In this document: piece by piece, positions 8,308 through 17,842 of the stretch | Layout of the letters: each line of letters starts with the position of its first letter | Numbering within the stretch: position 1 is the stretch's first letter | Assembly (NCBI RefSeq): GCF_028802875.1 | Contig: NZ_JARAMP010000022.1 | Coordinates: 1-64,000 of the forward strand | DNA length: 64,000 nucleotides | Source: Seohaeicola sp024304985 | GTDB taxonomy: Bacteria; Pseudomonadota; Alphaproteobacteria; Rhodobacterales; Rhodobacteraceae | Direction of reading: 5' to 3' | The notes under the pieces: generated by a model | The model's input: only the letters and a program-made list of their open reading frames with translations | Told to the model about the DNA's origin: nothing | Databases searched by the model: none | Program-made: the position numbers and the translations under genes

Positions 8308-8709
8308 ATGACCGCGCCAGCGCCACTGCGACCGACCGACGGGATCGTCCTCGCCATCACCTTTCAGTATTATCGCGACCTGCCGCGTGCCATGGCCTTT
8401 TACGAGGACGTGCTGGGATTGACGCTGGCGATTGATCAGGGGTGGTCCAAGATCTATCGCATCGACGGCCAGGCGCATGTCGGCCTCGTCGATGAAACGC
8501 GCGGAATGCAGAAATGGGCTGCGCACAAGACAGTGCAGCTTTGCCTGCGTGTACCGGATGTAGACGCCTGGCATGCATGGGCTGCGTTCAAGCAAGTGCC
8601 CGGCCTGACAGCGCCGCGCGACAGCGCCGAACTTGGGATCCGCGCATTCGTGATGAACGATCCCGAAGGCTATCAGATCGAAGTTCAGACGGCCAAGCCC
8701 GGCCACTGA
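8308..8709 (+). CDS. VOC-superfamily (glyoxalase/dioxygenase-fold) protein
   Basis: A 133-residue protein with one vicinal-oxygen-chelate domain made of two beta-alpha-beta-beta-beta halves: the first starts at FQYYRDLPRAMAFYEDVLGL and the second at TVQLCLRVPDVDAWHAW, ending in MNDPEGYQIEVQ. The Glu in the last strand is the usual metal ligand. The reaction cannot be told from the fold; members are isomerases, lyases, dioxygenases or binding proteins. It sits between the GntR gene and the ABC operon, behind a candidate operator, so it probably belongs to the same regulon. Confidence 0.85.
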   Translation: MTAPAPLRPTDGIVLAITFQYYRDLPRAMAFYEDVLGLTLAIDQGWSKIYRIDGQAHVGLVDETRGMQKWAAHKTVQLCLRVPDVDAWHAWAAFKQVPGLTAPRDSAELGIRAFVMNDPEGYQIEVQTAKPGH

Positions 8710-8793
8710 CCCCAGTTTTCCCCAACAAAAAACAAGAGTGGCGGCACAACGTCCCCATTACCCCGCGCGAAAGCAACCAACAATGGAGCTATC

Positions 8794-10353
8794 ATGAAAA
8801 CCCTGTCTCACACCGTATGGCGCATGGGCGCATTGGGCGCGACACTGGTCGTGGCCACGGCCGGCGCCTCACTTGCCCAAGACAAATCGTTGACAATCGG
8901 TCTGACGGCCGATCCCAGCCACCTTTACCCGCTAGCTGGCGAGGAATTGTCCTCGAACATCATGTATTACCATCTCTACGACCCGCTGGTCGCCCGCAGC
9001 GCCGAGTTGGAGTTTGGCCCCGGTCTGGCTGAAAGCTGGGAAACAGTGAATGACACCACATGGCGTTTCAAGCTGCGCGAGGGCGTGACATTCCACAACG
9101 GCAATGCTTTCACAGCGTCGGATGTGGTCTTTACCGTGGAAAAGGCGCGCGCCTCGATCCGCCCTGATCTGGTTGCGAATATCGCGTCGGTCACCGCTGT
9201 TGACGACCTCACGGTGGAAATCACCACGCCAAAGCCCTATGCCGTGCTGCCCAATGATCTGGCCGAACTTCTGATCCTTGACGAAGAATACACGACCACG
9301 ACGGGTGATGAGCAGATGGACCTCAAGCCGATGGGCACCGGGCCCTACAAGCTGGAGGAGTGGATCAAGGAGGAGCGGCTGGTTCTGTCCGCGTTCGACG
9401 ACTATTGGGGCGGCGCGCCCAGGATCAAGACGGTGACCTTCCGTCCGATCACCAACCCCGCCACCCGCACGGCGGCTCTGCTGACCGGCGAAGTTGATGT
9501 GGTGCAGGATCTGGCTGTGCGCGACGTGGACCGCGTTCGCAACGAAAGCGGGTTCGAGGTGATCACCCGACCAAGCCTTCTGAACGTGGTTCTTGCCATG
9601 GACACCCGCGCGGAGTCGCCCACGATCGAAGGTCCAAACCCGATGGTGGATCAGCGCGTGCGCGAGGCGATTGCCAGGGCCATTGACGTGGATGCCATCA
9701 ACAAGATCGTCATGAACGGACTGGCCACACCCAGCGCGCAGTTTGTGCCTGAGTCCCACCTCGGTTATGTCGACGGGATGGATTTCCGCCAGATGTATCC
9801 GGTGGATATCGAAAAGGCGAAAGCCCTGATGGCCGAGGCTGGTTTCCCCGATGGCTTCACCATGACGCTGGACGCGACCAACAACCGCTATGTCAACGAT
9901 GCGCAGATCGCACAGGCACTGGCGTCGATGCTGGCCAAGATCAACGTGACGCTGAACCTGAACATCATGCCCAAGTCGAATTTCTGGGGCTATATTCGCG
10001 TGCCATCCGACAACTCCAGCTTCATCATGAGCGGATGGGACGTGCCCGCAGGTGATGCCGGTTCGATGTATGCCGCGCTGTTCTATTCCCGCGACAAGAA
10101 AGAGGGTTATGGTCAGGTCAACCGCAGCTCCTATTCCAATGCGGATGTGGATGCGCTGATCGACAAGGCGGATTCCACTCCGGATGTGGCCGAGCGTGAT
10201 GCGAACCTACAAGAGGCGACCAAGCTGCTCATGGCGGACATTCCGATGATCCCGGTTCACTACGAACAGGACATCTACGGTGTGCGCGAAGGCGTGATGC
10301 TGAAGCCGCGTACCGACAAGTTCCTGTCGGCCTTCGAAATGGACATCGAGTAA
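8794..10353 (+). CDS. dipeptide/oligopeptide-type ABC transporter substrate-binding protein
   Basis: A 519-residue family 5 solute-binding protein. It has a Sec signal peptide (about residues 1-28, ending ASLAQ), followed by KSLTIGLTADPSHLYPL and the typical LAESWETVNDTTWRFKLREG segment. It delivers ligand to the permeases encoded just downstream. A strong hairpin follows the gene. The class also binds nickel, opines, glutathione or other small molecules, and the neighbouring amidohydrolase, racemase and lyase genes suggest a non-peptide ligand here. Confidence 0.93.
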   Translation: MKTLSHTVWRMGALGATLVVATAGASLAQDKSLTIGLTADPSHLYPLAGEELSSNIMYYHLYDPLVARSAELEFGPGLAESWETVNDTTWRFKLREGVTFHNGNAFTASDVVFTVEKARASIRPDLVANIASVTAVDDLTVEITTPKPYAVLPNDLAELLILDEEYTTTTGDEQMDLKPMGTGPYKLEEWIKEERLVLSAFDDYWGGAPRIKTVTFRPITNPATRTAALLTGEVDVVQDLAVRDVDRVRNESGFEVITRPSLLNVVLAMDTRAESPTIEGPNPMVDQRVREAIARAIDVDAINKIVMNGLATPSAQFVPESHLGYVDGMDFRQMYPVDIEKAKALMAEAGFPDGFTMTLDATNNRYVNDAQIAQALASMLAKINVTLNLNIMPKSNFWGYIRVPSDNSSFIMSGWDVPAGDAGSMYAALFYSRDKKEGYGQVNRSSYSNADVDALIDKADSTPDVAERDANLQEATKLLMADIPMIPVHYEQDIYGVREGVMLKPRTDKFLSAFEMDIE

Positions 10354-10367
10354 GCGACTCTGACATC

Positions 10368-10400
10368 GCCCCCAGCATCGCCATGATGCTGGGGGCTTTT
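10368..10400 (+). terminator. hairpin after the binding-protein gene
   Basis: GCCCCCAGCATC (10368-10379) and GATGCTGGGGGC (10385-10396) form a perfect 12-bp stem with a five-base loop, followed by TTTT. It has the form of an intrinsic terminator but lies inside the operon, between SBP and permease, so partial read-through is expected. Confidence 0.8.
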
Positions 10401-10431
10401 CTTGCCTTTCTCGGAAAGACGGTAGAACCGG

Positions 10432-11397
10432 ATGCTTGGATATCTGCTCAAACGCCTGATTCAGATGGCCCTTGTGCTGTGGGTTGTCTCGCTGGTGGTG
10501 TTCCTCATGATGAGCTTTACCGGCGATCCGGTGTTCATGATCGTTCCCATCGACGCCACAGATGCCGAGATTGCACAGGCGCGGCGTATCCTTGGCCTCG
10601 ATCAGTCCCTGCCGGTGCAATACTGGATTTTCATCACCAGTCTCTTGCAGGGTGATTTCGGCCAATCCTATGTTTTTCGCCAGCCCGCGATGACCCTGAT
10701 CCTTGAACGGATGCCCGCGACGATCGAGATAGTCGTGGTCGCGATGGTTCTGGCCGTCGTCGTGGCCATCCCTTTGGGTGTCTATGCCGGCGCCAACCCG
10801 AACGGGCGTCTCAGCCGCATGATCATGGCAGGCTCGCTGCTGGGTATTTCGCTGCCGGGGTTCTGGGTCGGCATGGTGCTGATCTATCTCTTCGCCGTGC
10901 ACTGGGGAATCTTCCCCTCTTCGGGACGTGGCGACACGGCCGAGGTGTTCGGCCTCCGCGTCAGTCTGGCGACATGGGACGGCTGGCACCACATCGCGCT
11001 TCCCGCGATCACGCTGTCATTGGGGACCATGGCCATCCTGCTGCGGATGACCCGCGCGGGCATGATGGAGGTGGCGCGGCAGGACTATATGAAATTCGCC
11101 CGCGCCAAGGGGGCCACACGCCATGACGTCCTGTATAAGCACGGCCTCAAGAACGCGCTGATCCCCGTGGTGACGATCTTCGGCCTGCAACTGGGTGACC
11201 TGATCGCTTTTGCCACCATCACCGAAACGATCTTTTCCTGGCCCGGCATGGGCAAGCTTCTGATCGATTCCATCTATCGCGCGGACAGGCCCGTCATCGT
11301 CGTCTACCTGATGCTGGTTGCCCTGATCTTCGTGGTGATCAATTTTCTGGTCGACATCGTCTATACGCTGATCGACCCCCGCATCACGCTGAAATGA
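10432..11397 (+). CDS. ABC transporter permease (DppB/OppB type)
   Basis: A 321-residue inner-membrane subunit with about six membrane segments. The first is at residues 9-29, and the binding-protein-dependent transport signature covers the EAA loop (MKFARAKGATRHDVLYKHGL, near residue 220), which contacts the ATPases. It starts 78 bp after the SBP gene, behind the hairpin, and is followed after 7 bp by the second permease. The pairing and order are standard for peptide-class importers. Confidence 0.93.
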   Translation: MLGYLLKRLIQMALVLWVVSLVVFLMMSFTGDPVFMIVPIDATDAEIAQARRILGLDQSLPVQYWIFITSLLQGDFGQSYVFRQPAMTLILERMPATIEIVVVAMVLAVVVAIPLGVYAGANPNGRLSRMIMAGSLLGISLPGFWVGMVLIYLFAVHWGIFPSSGRGDTAEVFGLRVSLATWDGWHHIALPAITLSLGTMAILLRMTRAGMMEVARQDYMKFARAKGATRHDVLYKHGLKNALIPVVTIFGLQLGDLIAFATITETIFSWPGMGKLLIDSIYRADRPVIVVYLMLVALIFVVINFLVDIVYTLIDPRITLK

Positions 11398-11404
11398 GGG
11401 GCGC

Positions 11405-12277
11405 ATGACCGGTTTCTTCCAATCGGAGTTCTTCCACAATTATTCGCGCAGCGCCTCTGCGATCATTGGAAGCGCGCTGATGCTGACCTTTGCCGTGGCT
11501 GTCATTGCGGGGCCGTTTCTTGTCGCGCAGAACCCTTATGACATCGCGGCGTTGAACCTGATGGATAGCTACAAGCCTCCCGTCTGGCTGGACGGCGGCG
11601 ACCCGCAGTTTCCGTTGGGGACGGACGGGCAGGGGCGCGACGTCTGGGCCTCGATCCTGTATGGCGCGCGGATCTCAGTGTTCATCGGACTGGTGGCGAT
11701 GATCGCCTCCTGCACCATCGGCACGCTGCTGGGCCTGATTGCCGGGTTCTATGGCGGTATCGTCGATTCCGTGATCATGCGGATCGCGGATATCCAGCTC
11801 TCCTTCCCCTCGATCCTGATTGCCCTGTTCCTGATGTCGGCCGTGGGCACCGGGGTGGACAAGGTCCTGATCGCTTTGACGGCTGTCGGCTGGGTGGTCT
11901 ATGCCCGGACAGTGCGCGGTTCGACCCTGTCCGAGATCAAGAAGGAATATGTGCAAGCCGCCAAGGTCGCGGGCCTGCCAAACACGGCAATCATCCGCAA
12001 GCATGTGCTGCCAAATGTGCTGACCCCGCTGATCGTGATCGCCACCATCCAGGTGGGCACCTTCGTGCTGATCGAAGCCTCGCTCAGCTTTCTGGGGGTG
12101 GGCGTGCCGATCACCCAGCCCTCGCTTGGGCTTTTGATCAAGAACGGGTTTGACGTGTTGTTCAGCGGATTGTGGTGGACCTCGGTCTTTCCGGGGGTGG
12201 CGATCATGATGCTGGTGTTCGGGATCAATCTGTTCGGGGATTTCCTGCGCGACGAACTGAACCCGAGGCTGAAATGA
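11405..12277 (+). CDS. ABC transporter permease (DppC/OppC type)
   Basis: A 290-residue permease with an N-terminal membrane segment, the OppC-type sentence FPLGTDGQGRDVWASILYGA near residue 60 and an EAA loop at about residues 180-200 (YVQAAKVAGLPNTAIIRKHV). It forms the channel with the upstream DppB-type subunit. Its stop codon overlaps the start of the first ATPase (ATGA), indicating coupled translation. Confidence 0.93.
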   Translation: MTGFFQSEFFHNYSRSASAIIGSALMLTFAVAVIAGPFLVAQNPYDIAALNLMDSYKPPVWLDGGDPQFPLGTDGQGRDVWASILYGARISVFIGLVAMIASCTIGTLLGLIAGFYGGIVDSVIMRIADIQLSFPSILIALFLMSAVGTGVDKVLIALTAVGWVVYARTVRGSTLSEIKKEYVQAAKVAGLPNTAIIRKHVLPNVLTPLIVIATIQVGTFVLIEASLSFLGVGVPITQPSLGLLIKNGFDVLFSGLWWTSVFPGVAIMMLVFGINLFGDFLRDELNPRLK

Positions 12278-13272
12278 TGGCAACGGCGACAGACAACACC
12301 CTGCTGGCCGTGCGCGATCTGCGGACGTATTTCCACACATTTTCCGGCACCGTGAAAGCGGTCAACGGCGTCAGTTTCCAGATCGGCAAGGGCGAAGTAA
12401 TGGGCCTTGTCGGGGAAAGCGGCGGCGGAAAATCCGTGGTCGGCTTCTCGATTCTTGGCCTGATCGACAGCCCCGGTCAGATCATGGGCGGAGAGATCCT
12501 GCTGAATGGCGAGGATCTTGCGCAAGCCGGGGAAGAGCGTCTGCGCCAGATCCGTGGCCGCGAGATTTCGATGGTGTTTCAGGACCCGATGACATCCCTG
12601 AACCCGCTGCATACCGTGGGCCAGCAGATGGACGAGGTGCTGCGCCTGCATACCGATCTGGATGCCGATGCCCGCCACCGCGCCTGTGTCGAGATGCTGG
12701 AAAGCGTGGGTATCAGCCGCGCGGCAGAGCGTCTGTCGGCCTATCCGCACCAGTTTTCCGGCGGGATGCGGCAGCGCGTCGTGATCGCGATTGCCATGCT
12801 CGCGCGTCCGCGCCTGATCATCGCGGACGAGCCGACGACGGCGCTGGACGTGACGATCCAGAGCCAGATCCTCAAGCTGATGCGGCGTCAGATCGCCGAA
12901 AAGGGCGCCTCGATGATCCTGATCACGCATGATCTGGCCGTGGTGTCGGAAATGGCCGACCACATCACCGTGCTCTACTGCGGCAAGGTCGTCGAGCGGG
13001 GGCGGACCCGGGATCTGATCGAAGCGCCTGCACATCCCTATACCCGTGGACTGATCGACAGCATCCCTGATCCGGCCAATCCTCATGCGCGCCTCAAGCA
13101 GATCCCCGGAACCGTGCCGGATATCCGTAACTTGCCCAAAGGGTGCAACTTCCGTGACCGCTGCCCGCGCGCACAGGCGCGTTGCGCCGAGGAGGAGCCG
13201 GAACTGCACCCGCAAAATGCGGCGCAATGGGCGGCCTGCCACTATCCTTTGCAACCGGGAGACAGTGCATGA
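12274..13272 (+). CDS. ABC transporter ATP-binding protein (DppD/OppD type)
   Basis: A 332-residue ATPase. Walker A is GESGGGKS, the signature is FSGGMRQR and Walker B is LIIADEPTTALDVT. The C-terminal oligopeptide-transporter extension contains a four-cysteine cluster (GCNFRDRCPRAQARC and a later Cys), which in recently studied family members holds an iron-sulfur cluster. Gly replaces the usual Ser in the middle of Walker A, which is tolerated. ATG 12274 overlaps the previous stop; ATG 12277 is an alternative. Confidence 0.93.
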   Translation: MMATATDNTLLAVRDLRTYFHTFSGTVKAVNGVSFQIGKGEVMGLVGESGGGKSVVGFSILGLIDSPGQIMGGEILLNGEDLAQAGEERLRQIRGREISMVFQDPMTSLNPLHTVGQQMDEVLRLHTDLDADARHRACVEMLESVGISRAAERLSAYPHQFSGGMRQRVVIAIAMLARPRLIIADEPTTALDVTIQSQILKLMRRQIAEKGASMILITHDLAVVSEMADHITVLYCGKVVERGRTRDLIEAPAHPYTRGLIDSIPDPANPHARLKQIPGTVPDIRNLPKGCNFRDRCPRAQARCAEEEPELHPQNAAQWAACHYPLQPGDSA

Positions 13273-14300
13273 CCGATGCCACACCCATGCTGGAGGTGCG
13301 CGACCTCGAAATGCATTTCCCCATTGGCGGCGGAGTGCTTGACCGTTTGAAACTGGACAGCCGGGGACTGCGCATCGAACGTCCCGTTGTCCACGCGGTG
13401 AACGGGGTCAGCTTTCGCATCCAGCGCGGTGAGATCATGGCATTGGTCGGTGAAAGCGGCTGTGGCAAGTCCACCGTCGCCAAGACCATCGCGCGCATCT
13501 ACCAACCGACCAAAGGCGAAATCCGCGTCGATGGCGAAGATGTCGCGAGCTACGGATTTGCCGAAATGCTGCCCGTGCGCTCCAAGATGCAGATGATCTT
13601 TCAGGACCCTTACGCCAGTCTCAATCCGCGTCAGCGGGTGCGTGATATCGTAGCGGAACCCTTGCTCCAGCAGATGAAAACCGCCCAGGATCGCAAGTCT
13701 GTGCCCGCGAAAACCCAGCAACTTCTGGCCAAGGTCGGGCTGAACGCTGAACATGCCGGGCGTTACCCGCATCAGTTTTCCGGCGGCCAGCGGCAGCGGA
13801 TCGGGATCGCGCGGGCGCTGTCCGTCATGCCCGGGCTGATCATCGCGGATGAACCTGTCTCGGCACTGGATGTGTCCATTCAGGCGCAGATCCTGAACCT
13901 GATGATGGACCTGCGCGACGAGTTCGGCTTGTCCTATCTCTTCATCAGCCACGACCTGTCCGTGGTGCAGCATATCGCGGACACTGTCGGCGTGATGTAT
14001 CTGGGTTTCATGGTCGAAACCGCGCCGCGGGACGTCCTCTTCGCGACACCGCGCCATCCCTATACCCGCGCGCTTCTGTCGGCCGCACCCAGCATCAAGC
14101 CCAAGCGTGACATCGAAGAGATCACTCTCAGCGGCGAGGTGCCCTCCGCATTGGACCTTCCGTCCGGATGCTGTTTCCGCACGCGCTGCCCCTTTGCATG
14201 GGAGCGTTGCGCGCTGGAACGCCCCACGCTCAAGGATGTGGGCGGCGGGCAAAGCGTCGCTTGCCATCTTGTGGACGAACCGGACAGGGACAGACGATGA
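13269..14300 (+). CDS. ABC transporter ATP-binding protein (DppF/OppF type)
   Basis: A 343-residue ATPase that pairs with the preceding subunit. Walker A is GESGCGKST, the signature FSGGQRQR, and Walker B LIIADEPVSALDVS. It also has the C-terminal cysteine cluster (GCCFRTRCPFAWERC plus a last Cys). The start ATG overlaps the previous stop (ATGA), and its own stop overlaps the next gene in the same manner. A short insertion after the first strand (GGGVLDRLKLDSRGLRIE) is common in DppF proteins. Confidence 0.93.
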   Translation: MTDATPMLEVRDLEMHFPIGGGVLDRLKLDSRGLRIERPVVHAVNGVSFRIQRGEIMALVGESGCGKSTVAKTIARIYQPTKGEIRVDGEDVASYGFAEMLPVRSKMQMIFQDPYASLNPRQRVRDIVAEPLLQQMKTAQDRKSVPAKTQQLLAKVGLNAEHAGRYPHQFSGGQRQRIGIARALSVMPGLIIADEPVSALDVSIQAQILNLMMDLRDEFGLSYLFISHDLSVVQHIADTVGVMYLGFMVETAPRDVLFATPRHPYTRALLSAAPSIKPKRDIEEITLSGEVPSALDLPSGCCFRTRCPFAWERCALERPTLKDVGGGQSVACHLVDEPDRDRR

Positions 14301-15739
14301 CCGTGATTGCACAAGCCCGCGTGGGGCTTCAGGACCCGCATGACTGCACGGATGCCAGTGACACGCTGACGATCTACCATGCGCTCTATGACACGCTCGT
14401 GCGGCGGGTCGGGCAGGACTATGTCCCGCATCTGGCGCGTCGCTGGGACGTGTCAGAGGATGCCTGTCAATGGACCTTTCACCTGCAACCCGATGTCACC
14501 TTTCATGACGGCACAGCCTGTGACGCTACTGCCGTTGCCGCATGCCTTGAGCGTATGGCGCGCGAGGACAAGGGCTACACGCTGGGTGCGCCTGCCGTCT
14601 GGCGGCAATATCTGGGGCATGCGATCTGCGACGTGATAGATCCGGTCACGCTGCGCGTGACCCTGCAATCACCGATGGCGGATCTGCTGGACGTGCTTGA
14701 ACAGGGATTCATCGTCGCGCCTTCGGCCTTTGCCGCGCTGGATGCCGGCGATTATGGCCATCAGGTCGGCTCTGGACCCTACAAACTTGACGCTATGACC
14801 ACAGACCATGTGACCGCCCGCAGGTTGGATCACCATTTTGCGGGAACCCCCGCCAATCCGGTCATGACATGGCAAAGCGTGCCTGACCCTGATCTGCGTT
14901 TGACCATGCTGGAACAGGGCATGGTGCAGGTCGCCAATGGTCTGGATTTTCTGGCCTCGGAAAGGCTGGGTGCGATGCGCCATGTCTATCTGTCGCCGGT
15001 TGCGATCATCTACCTTCTGAACGCGGCGCGTGGTCCTTTGGCAGATGCACGCATGAGGCGGGCGCTCAGGATTGCCGTTGATCGGGATGCGTTGATTGCC
15101 GAGGTGGTTGCGGGGGCCGCCTGTCCGCTGCACGGTTTTGTCAGCCCGCAGCACTATGGCGCAGCACAGGGCCAAGCTGCGGCGTTGGACCGCGACACAG
15201 CGCGCGCATTGATGGCCGAGGCTGGGTATCCCGACGGTCTGACGCTTGAGGTGGATTGCCCGACACGCCTGCCCGATGAGGCGGAACGCCTGACCGCGGC
15301 ATTGGGCCAGCAATTGGCGCAGGTTGGAGTAACGCTGCGCGTGCATGTCCACCCAGCGCGCGAGGATTACGCCCATATGGTTCGCCGCAAGGAAATCCGG
15401 GATCTGTGCGTTTTCGATTCCAGTCCGATGAGCACCTATCGCGTACTGTATGAAAAGATCGACTCCCGTGTCGCGGGGGCGTGGTGGCAAGGCTATGCCA
15501 ACGCAGAAATCGAGGTGCTGATCGACAAGGGGCGCAGGACCACAGACCGCGAAGCTCGCGCCGAAATTTGGCGTGCGGCTTACCGGATGCTACAGGACGA
15601 TCCGGCTTGGCTGACGCTCTACAACCCGCTGCGGGTGATTGGTCTGGCTGGCTCCCATCCGAATTTCGCCATGCCCGCTGATGGTGTGATCGACGTGGCG
15701 CGCTTGCCAGAACTGGACGAGGGTCGGAATGCACGCTGA
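14297..15739 (+). CDS. family 5 solute-binding-protein homologue without signal peptide
   Basis: A 480-residue protein with the full family 5 SBP sequence, for example LARRWDVSEDACQWTFHLQPDVTFHDGT and a C-terminal YRMLQDDPAWLTLYNPLRVIG. The start ATG 14297 overlaps the DppF stop and leads straight into the mature-domain sequence (MTVIAQARVGLQDPHD), with no hydrophobic leader. The alternative upstream extension lies inside dppF in another frame and is Arg/Pro-rich, not a leader. It is therefore predicted to stay in the cytoplasm, unlike the exported SBP of the same operon. It might bind the imported compound inside the cell or be a regulator-like receptor; this is inference. Confidence 0.85.
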   Translation: MTVIAQARVGLQDPHDCTDASDTLTIYHALYDTLVRRVGQDYVPHLARRWDVSEDACQWTFHLQPDVTFHDGTACDATAVAACLERMAREDKGYTLGAPAVWRQYLGHAICDVIDPVTLRVTLQSPMADLLDVLEQGFIVAPSAFAALDAGDYGHQVGSGPYKLDAMTTDHVTARRLDHHFAGTPANPVMTWQSVPDPDLRLTMLEQGMVQVANGLDFLASERLGAMRHVYLSPVAIIYLLNAARGPLADARMRRALRIAVDRDALIAEVVAGAACPLHGFVSPQHYGAAQGQAAALDRDTARALMAEAGYPDGLTLEVDCPTRLPDEAERLTAALGQQLAQVGVTLRVHVHPAREDYAHMVRRKEIRDLCVFDSSPMSTYRVLYEKIDSRVAGAWWQGYANAEIEVLIDKGRRTTDREARAEIWRAAYRMLQDDPAWLTLYNPLRVIGLAGSHPNFAMPADGVIDVARLPELDEGRNAR

Positions 15740-17174
15740 TACAGTTTTCATCGGTGGCACCATCGTCACGATGGACCCCGCGCGGCGTGTGATAGAGGAT
15801 GGCGGGATTGCCGTCCGTGATGGCCAGATCGTCGCTATCGATACAGCCGACACCCTGCGGGACAGTGTGCAGGCTGCCCAAGTCATCGACTGCACCGGCC
15901 ATGTGATGCTGCCGGGGTTGATCGACGTGCATGCCCATGCAGGGCACGGGCTGATCAAGTCGATGGGGATGCATGGCGGTGACCGCTGGGAAAACATCTG
16001 CGGCGAGGTCTATACGCAGGTGTCGCCGCCTGACTTCTGGTATGCCGAGGCGCGTCTGGCCGCATTGGAACGGTTGCGTTTCGGGGTGACGACCGGCGTG
16101 TCCCTGCTGGGTGGCGGCGATACGATCATGCGGACGGATAACCCCACCTACGCCGCCGCGCATTGTCGTGGCGTGGTCGAGGTCGGCACCCGCAGCATGG
16201 TGGCTGTAGGCCCCACCCGCGCGCCACATCCACGCCTCTACGCAGAGTGGAAGGATGGCAAACGGCAGACCTATGATGTTACTTTCACACAGCAACTCCG
16301 CACATGTCAGCAGGTGGTTGAAGACTGGCACGACACCCATCAGGGTCGCATCCAGATCGCAATGCTCTATCCGGTGCTGCGCGATGAACATGAACGTGAC
16401 ATGACCCGCGTGGATTACGCCGAAGCCTGCGCGCAGGCGCAAGAGGTGCGCGCCTTTGCCCGCGCTCGTGGCCTGATCTTCACGCAGGATGGCCACTGGC
16501 GCGGCTCGGTCAGACGGGCGCAGGAACTGGGGCTGTTGGGACCTGACAGCCTCTTGTCGCATTGCATTGATCTGCATTCGGACGAAATCACGCTGATCGC
16601 TCGCACGGATACCAAGGTCGCGCACAACCCCTCGGCCAATGCCTCGATCATGGGCCGGTGCCCGGCCATCGAGTTGATGGCAGAGGGGGCAACTGTCGCG
16701 CTGGGATCAGATGCCACTGCCCCGGATCGTTCGGCCGACATGTTCCGTCACATGCAGCAAGCCATGCACTACCACCGCACTTTCTTCCGCGATGCCTCCG
16801 TCCTGCCCATCGGCAAGGTTCTGGAAATGTGCACCATCGGGGCAGCGCGTGCCTTGGGGATGTCGGACCGGATCGGTTCGCTTGAAATCGGCAAGGCGGC
16901 CGACATCGTCATGGTCGACATGCGCAAACCGCATCTTTACCCGCCCAACATGCCGTTGCATCGCCTGATATGTTTTGCCAACGGCAATGACGTGTCGATG
17001 GTGATGGTCGGCGGTCAGATCGTGTTGCGGAACGGTCGTGCGACACAGGTGGACGAGGCCGCAATTCTGGCTGACGCCGCAACACAGGCCGCGCTAATGA
17101 TTGAACGGATCGGTGGAGCCGCCGACCTTGAACGGCCGTCGGATTTTTGGGGTGAGGAGGGCGCAAAGCCATGA
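15729..17174 (+). CDS. amidohydrolase, ATZ/TRZ (aminohydrolase) family
   Basis: A 481-residue cytoplasmic metal hydrolase of the group containing chlorohydrolases, cytosine/guanine deaminases and S-adenosylhomocysteine deaminases. Metal ligands are visible in LIDVHAHAGH, TQDGHW and SHCIDLHSDE, with the Asp in ALGSDATAPDRS. The C-terminal part returns to the small beta domain (GKAADIVMVDM). It overlaps the previous gene by 11 bp and couples to the next by ATGA. It would remove an amino or other group from a nitrogen-rich substrate, perhaps after import by the ABC system. The substrate is not predictable. Confidence 0.9.
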   Translation: MHADTVFIGGTIVTMDPARRVIEDGGIAVRDGQIVAIDTADTLRDSVQAAQVIDCTGHVMLPGLIDVHAHAGHGLIKSMGMHGGDRWENICGEVYTQVSPPDFWYAEARLAALERLRFGVTTGVSLLGGGDTIMRTDNPTYAAAHCRGVVEVGTRSMVAVGPTRAPHPRLYAEWKDGKRQTYDVTFTQQLRTCQQVVEDWHDTHQGRIQIAMLYPVLRDEHERDMTRVDYAEACAQAQEVRAFARARGLIFTQDGHWRGSVRRAQELGLLGPDSLLSHCIDLHSDEITLIARTDTKVAHNPSANASIMGRCPAIELMAEGATVALGSDATAPDRSADMFRHMQQAMHYHRTFFRDASVLPIGKVLEMCTIGAARALGMSDRIGSLEIGKAADIVMVDMRKPHLYPPNMPLHRLICFANGNDVSMVMVGGQIVLRNGRATQVDEAAILADAATQAALMIERIGGAADLERPSDFWGEEGAKP

Positions 17175-17842
17175 CGATCTATGTGATCAACCCGAACAGC
17201 AGCCAGCATGTGACCGACGGCATCGACCGGGCCGTCGATCCGATGCGCGCGGCAAGCCCTGTCGCGATCGAAGCCCGCACTTTGGCCGAAGGCCCTCCGG
17301 GGATCGAGACGCAGGCACATGTCGATGGCGTCGTCGCCCCTTTGCTGGCCCATTGCGCCAAGCTTGAGGACAGCGCCTCAGCCTTTGTTGTGGCCTGCTA
17401 TTCGGACCCTGGTCTTGCCGCCCTGCGCGAGCAATCCGCGCGCCCCGTTCTGGGGATCGCCGAGGCGTCGATCCTGACCGCCATGACCATGGGGCAGCGG
17501 TTCGGTATCATCTCGATCCTCTCGCGCAGCATTCCCCGCCATATGCGCTATGTCGGCGCGATGGGTGTGATGGATCGTCTGGCCGCCGACATGCCGCTGG
17601 AACTTGGCGTGCTGGACCTTGCCGATGCCGGGCGCACGTTCGACCGACTCAAGACTGTCGGCACCCGTCTGCGCGACGAGGCGATGGCGGACGTGTTGAT
17701 CCTTGGTTGCGCCGGGATGACCGCATTCCGCACCGATCTTGAGACCTACCTTGGCCTGCCCGTGGTGGAACCATGTCAGGCCGCAACCGCGATGGCGATT
17801 GGCCGCGTAGCATTGCAAAAGACACGACAGGACAGAGCATGA
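17171..17842 (+). CDS. Asp/Glu/hydantoin racemase family protein
   Basis: A 223-residue cofactor-independent racemase or isomerase. The N terminus YVINPNSS is typical of the hydantoin-racemase branch, and the two catalytic cysteines are present in VVACYSDPGL (about residue 76) and LGCAGM (about residue 179). It would interconvert stereoisomers, for instance of a hydantoin or an amino-acid-like intermediate, or act as a maleate-isomerase-like enzyme. ATGA overlaps on both sides place it firmly in the operon between the amidohydrolase and a DapA-like lyase. Confidence 0.9.
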   Translation: MTIYVINPNSSQHVTDGIDRAVDPMRAASPVAIEARTLAEGPPGIETQAHVDGVVAPLLAHCAKLEDSASAFVVACYSDPGLAALREQSARPVLGIAEASILTAMTMGQRFGIISILSRSIPRHMRYVGAMGVMDRLAADMPLELGVLDLADAGRTFDRLKTVGTRLRDEAMADVLILGCAGMTAFRTDLETYLGLPVVEPCQAATAMAIGRVALQKTRQDRA

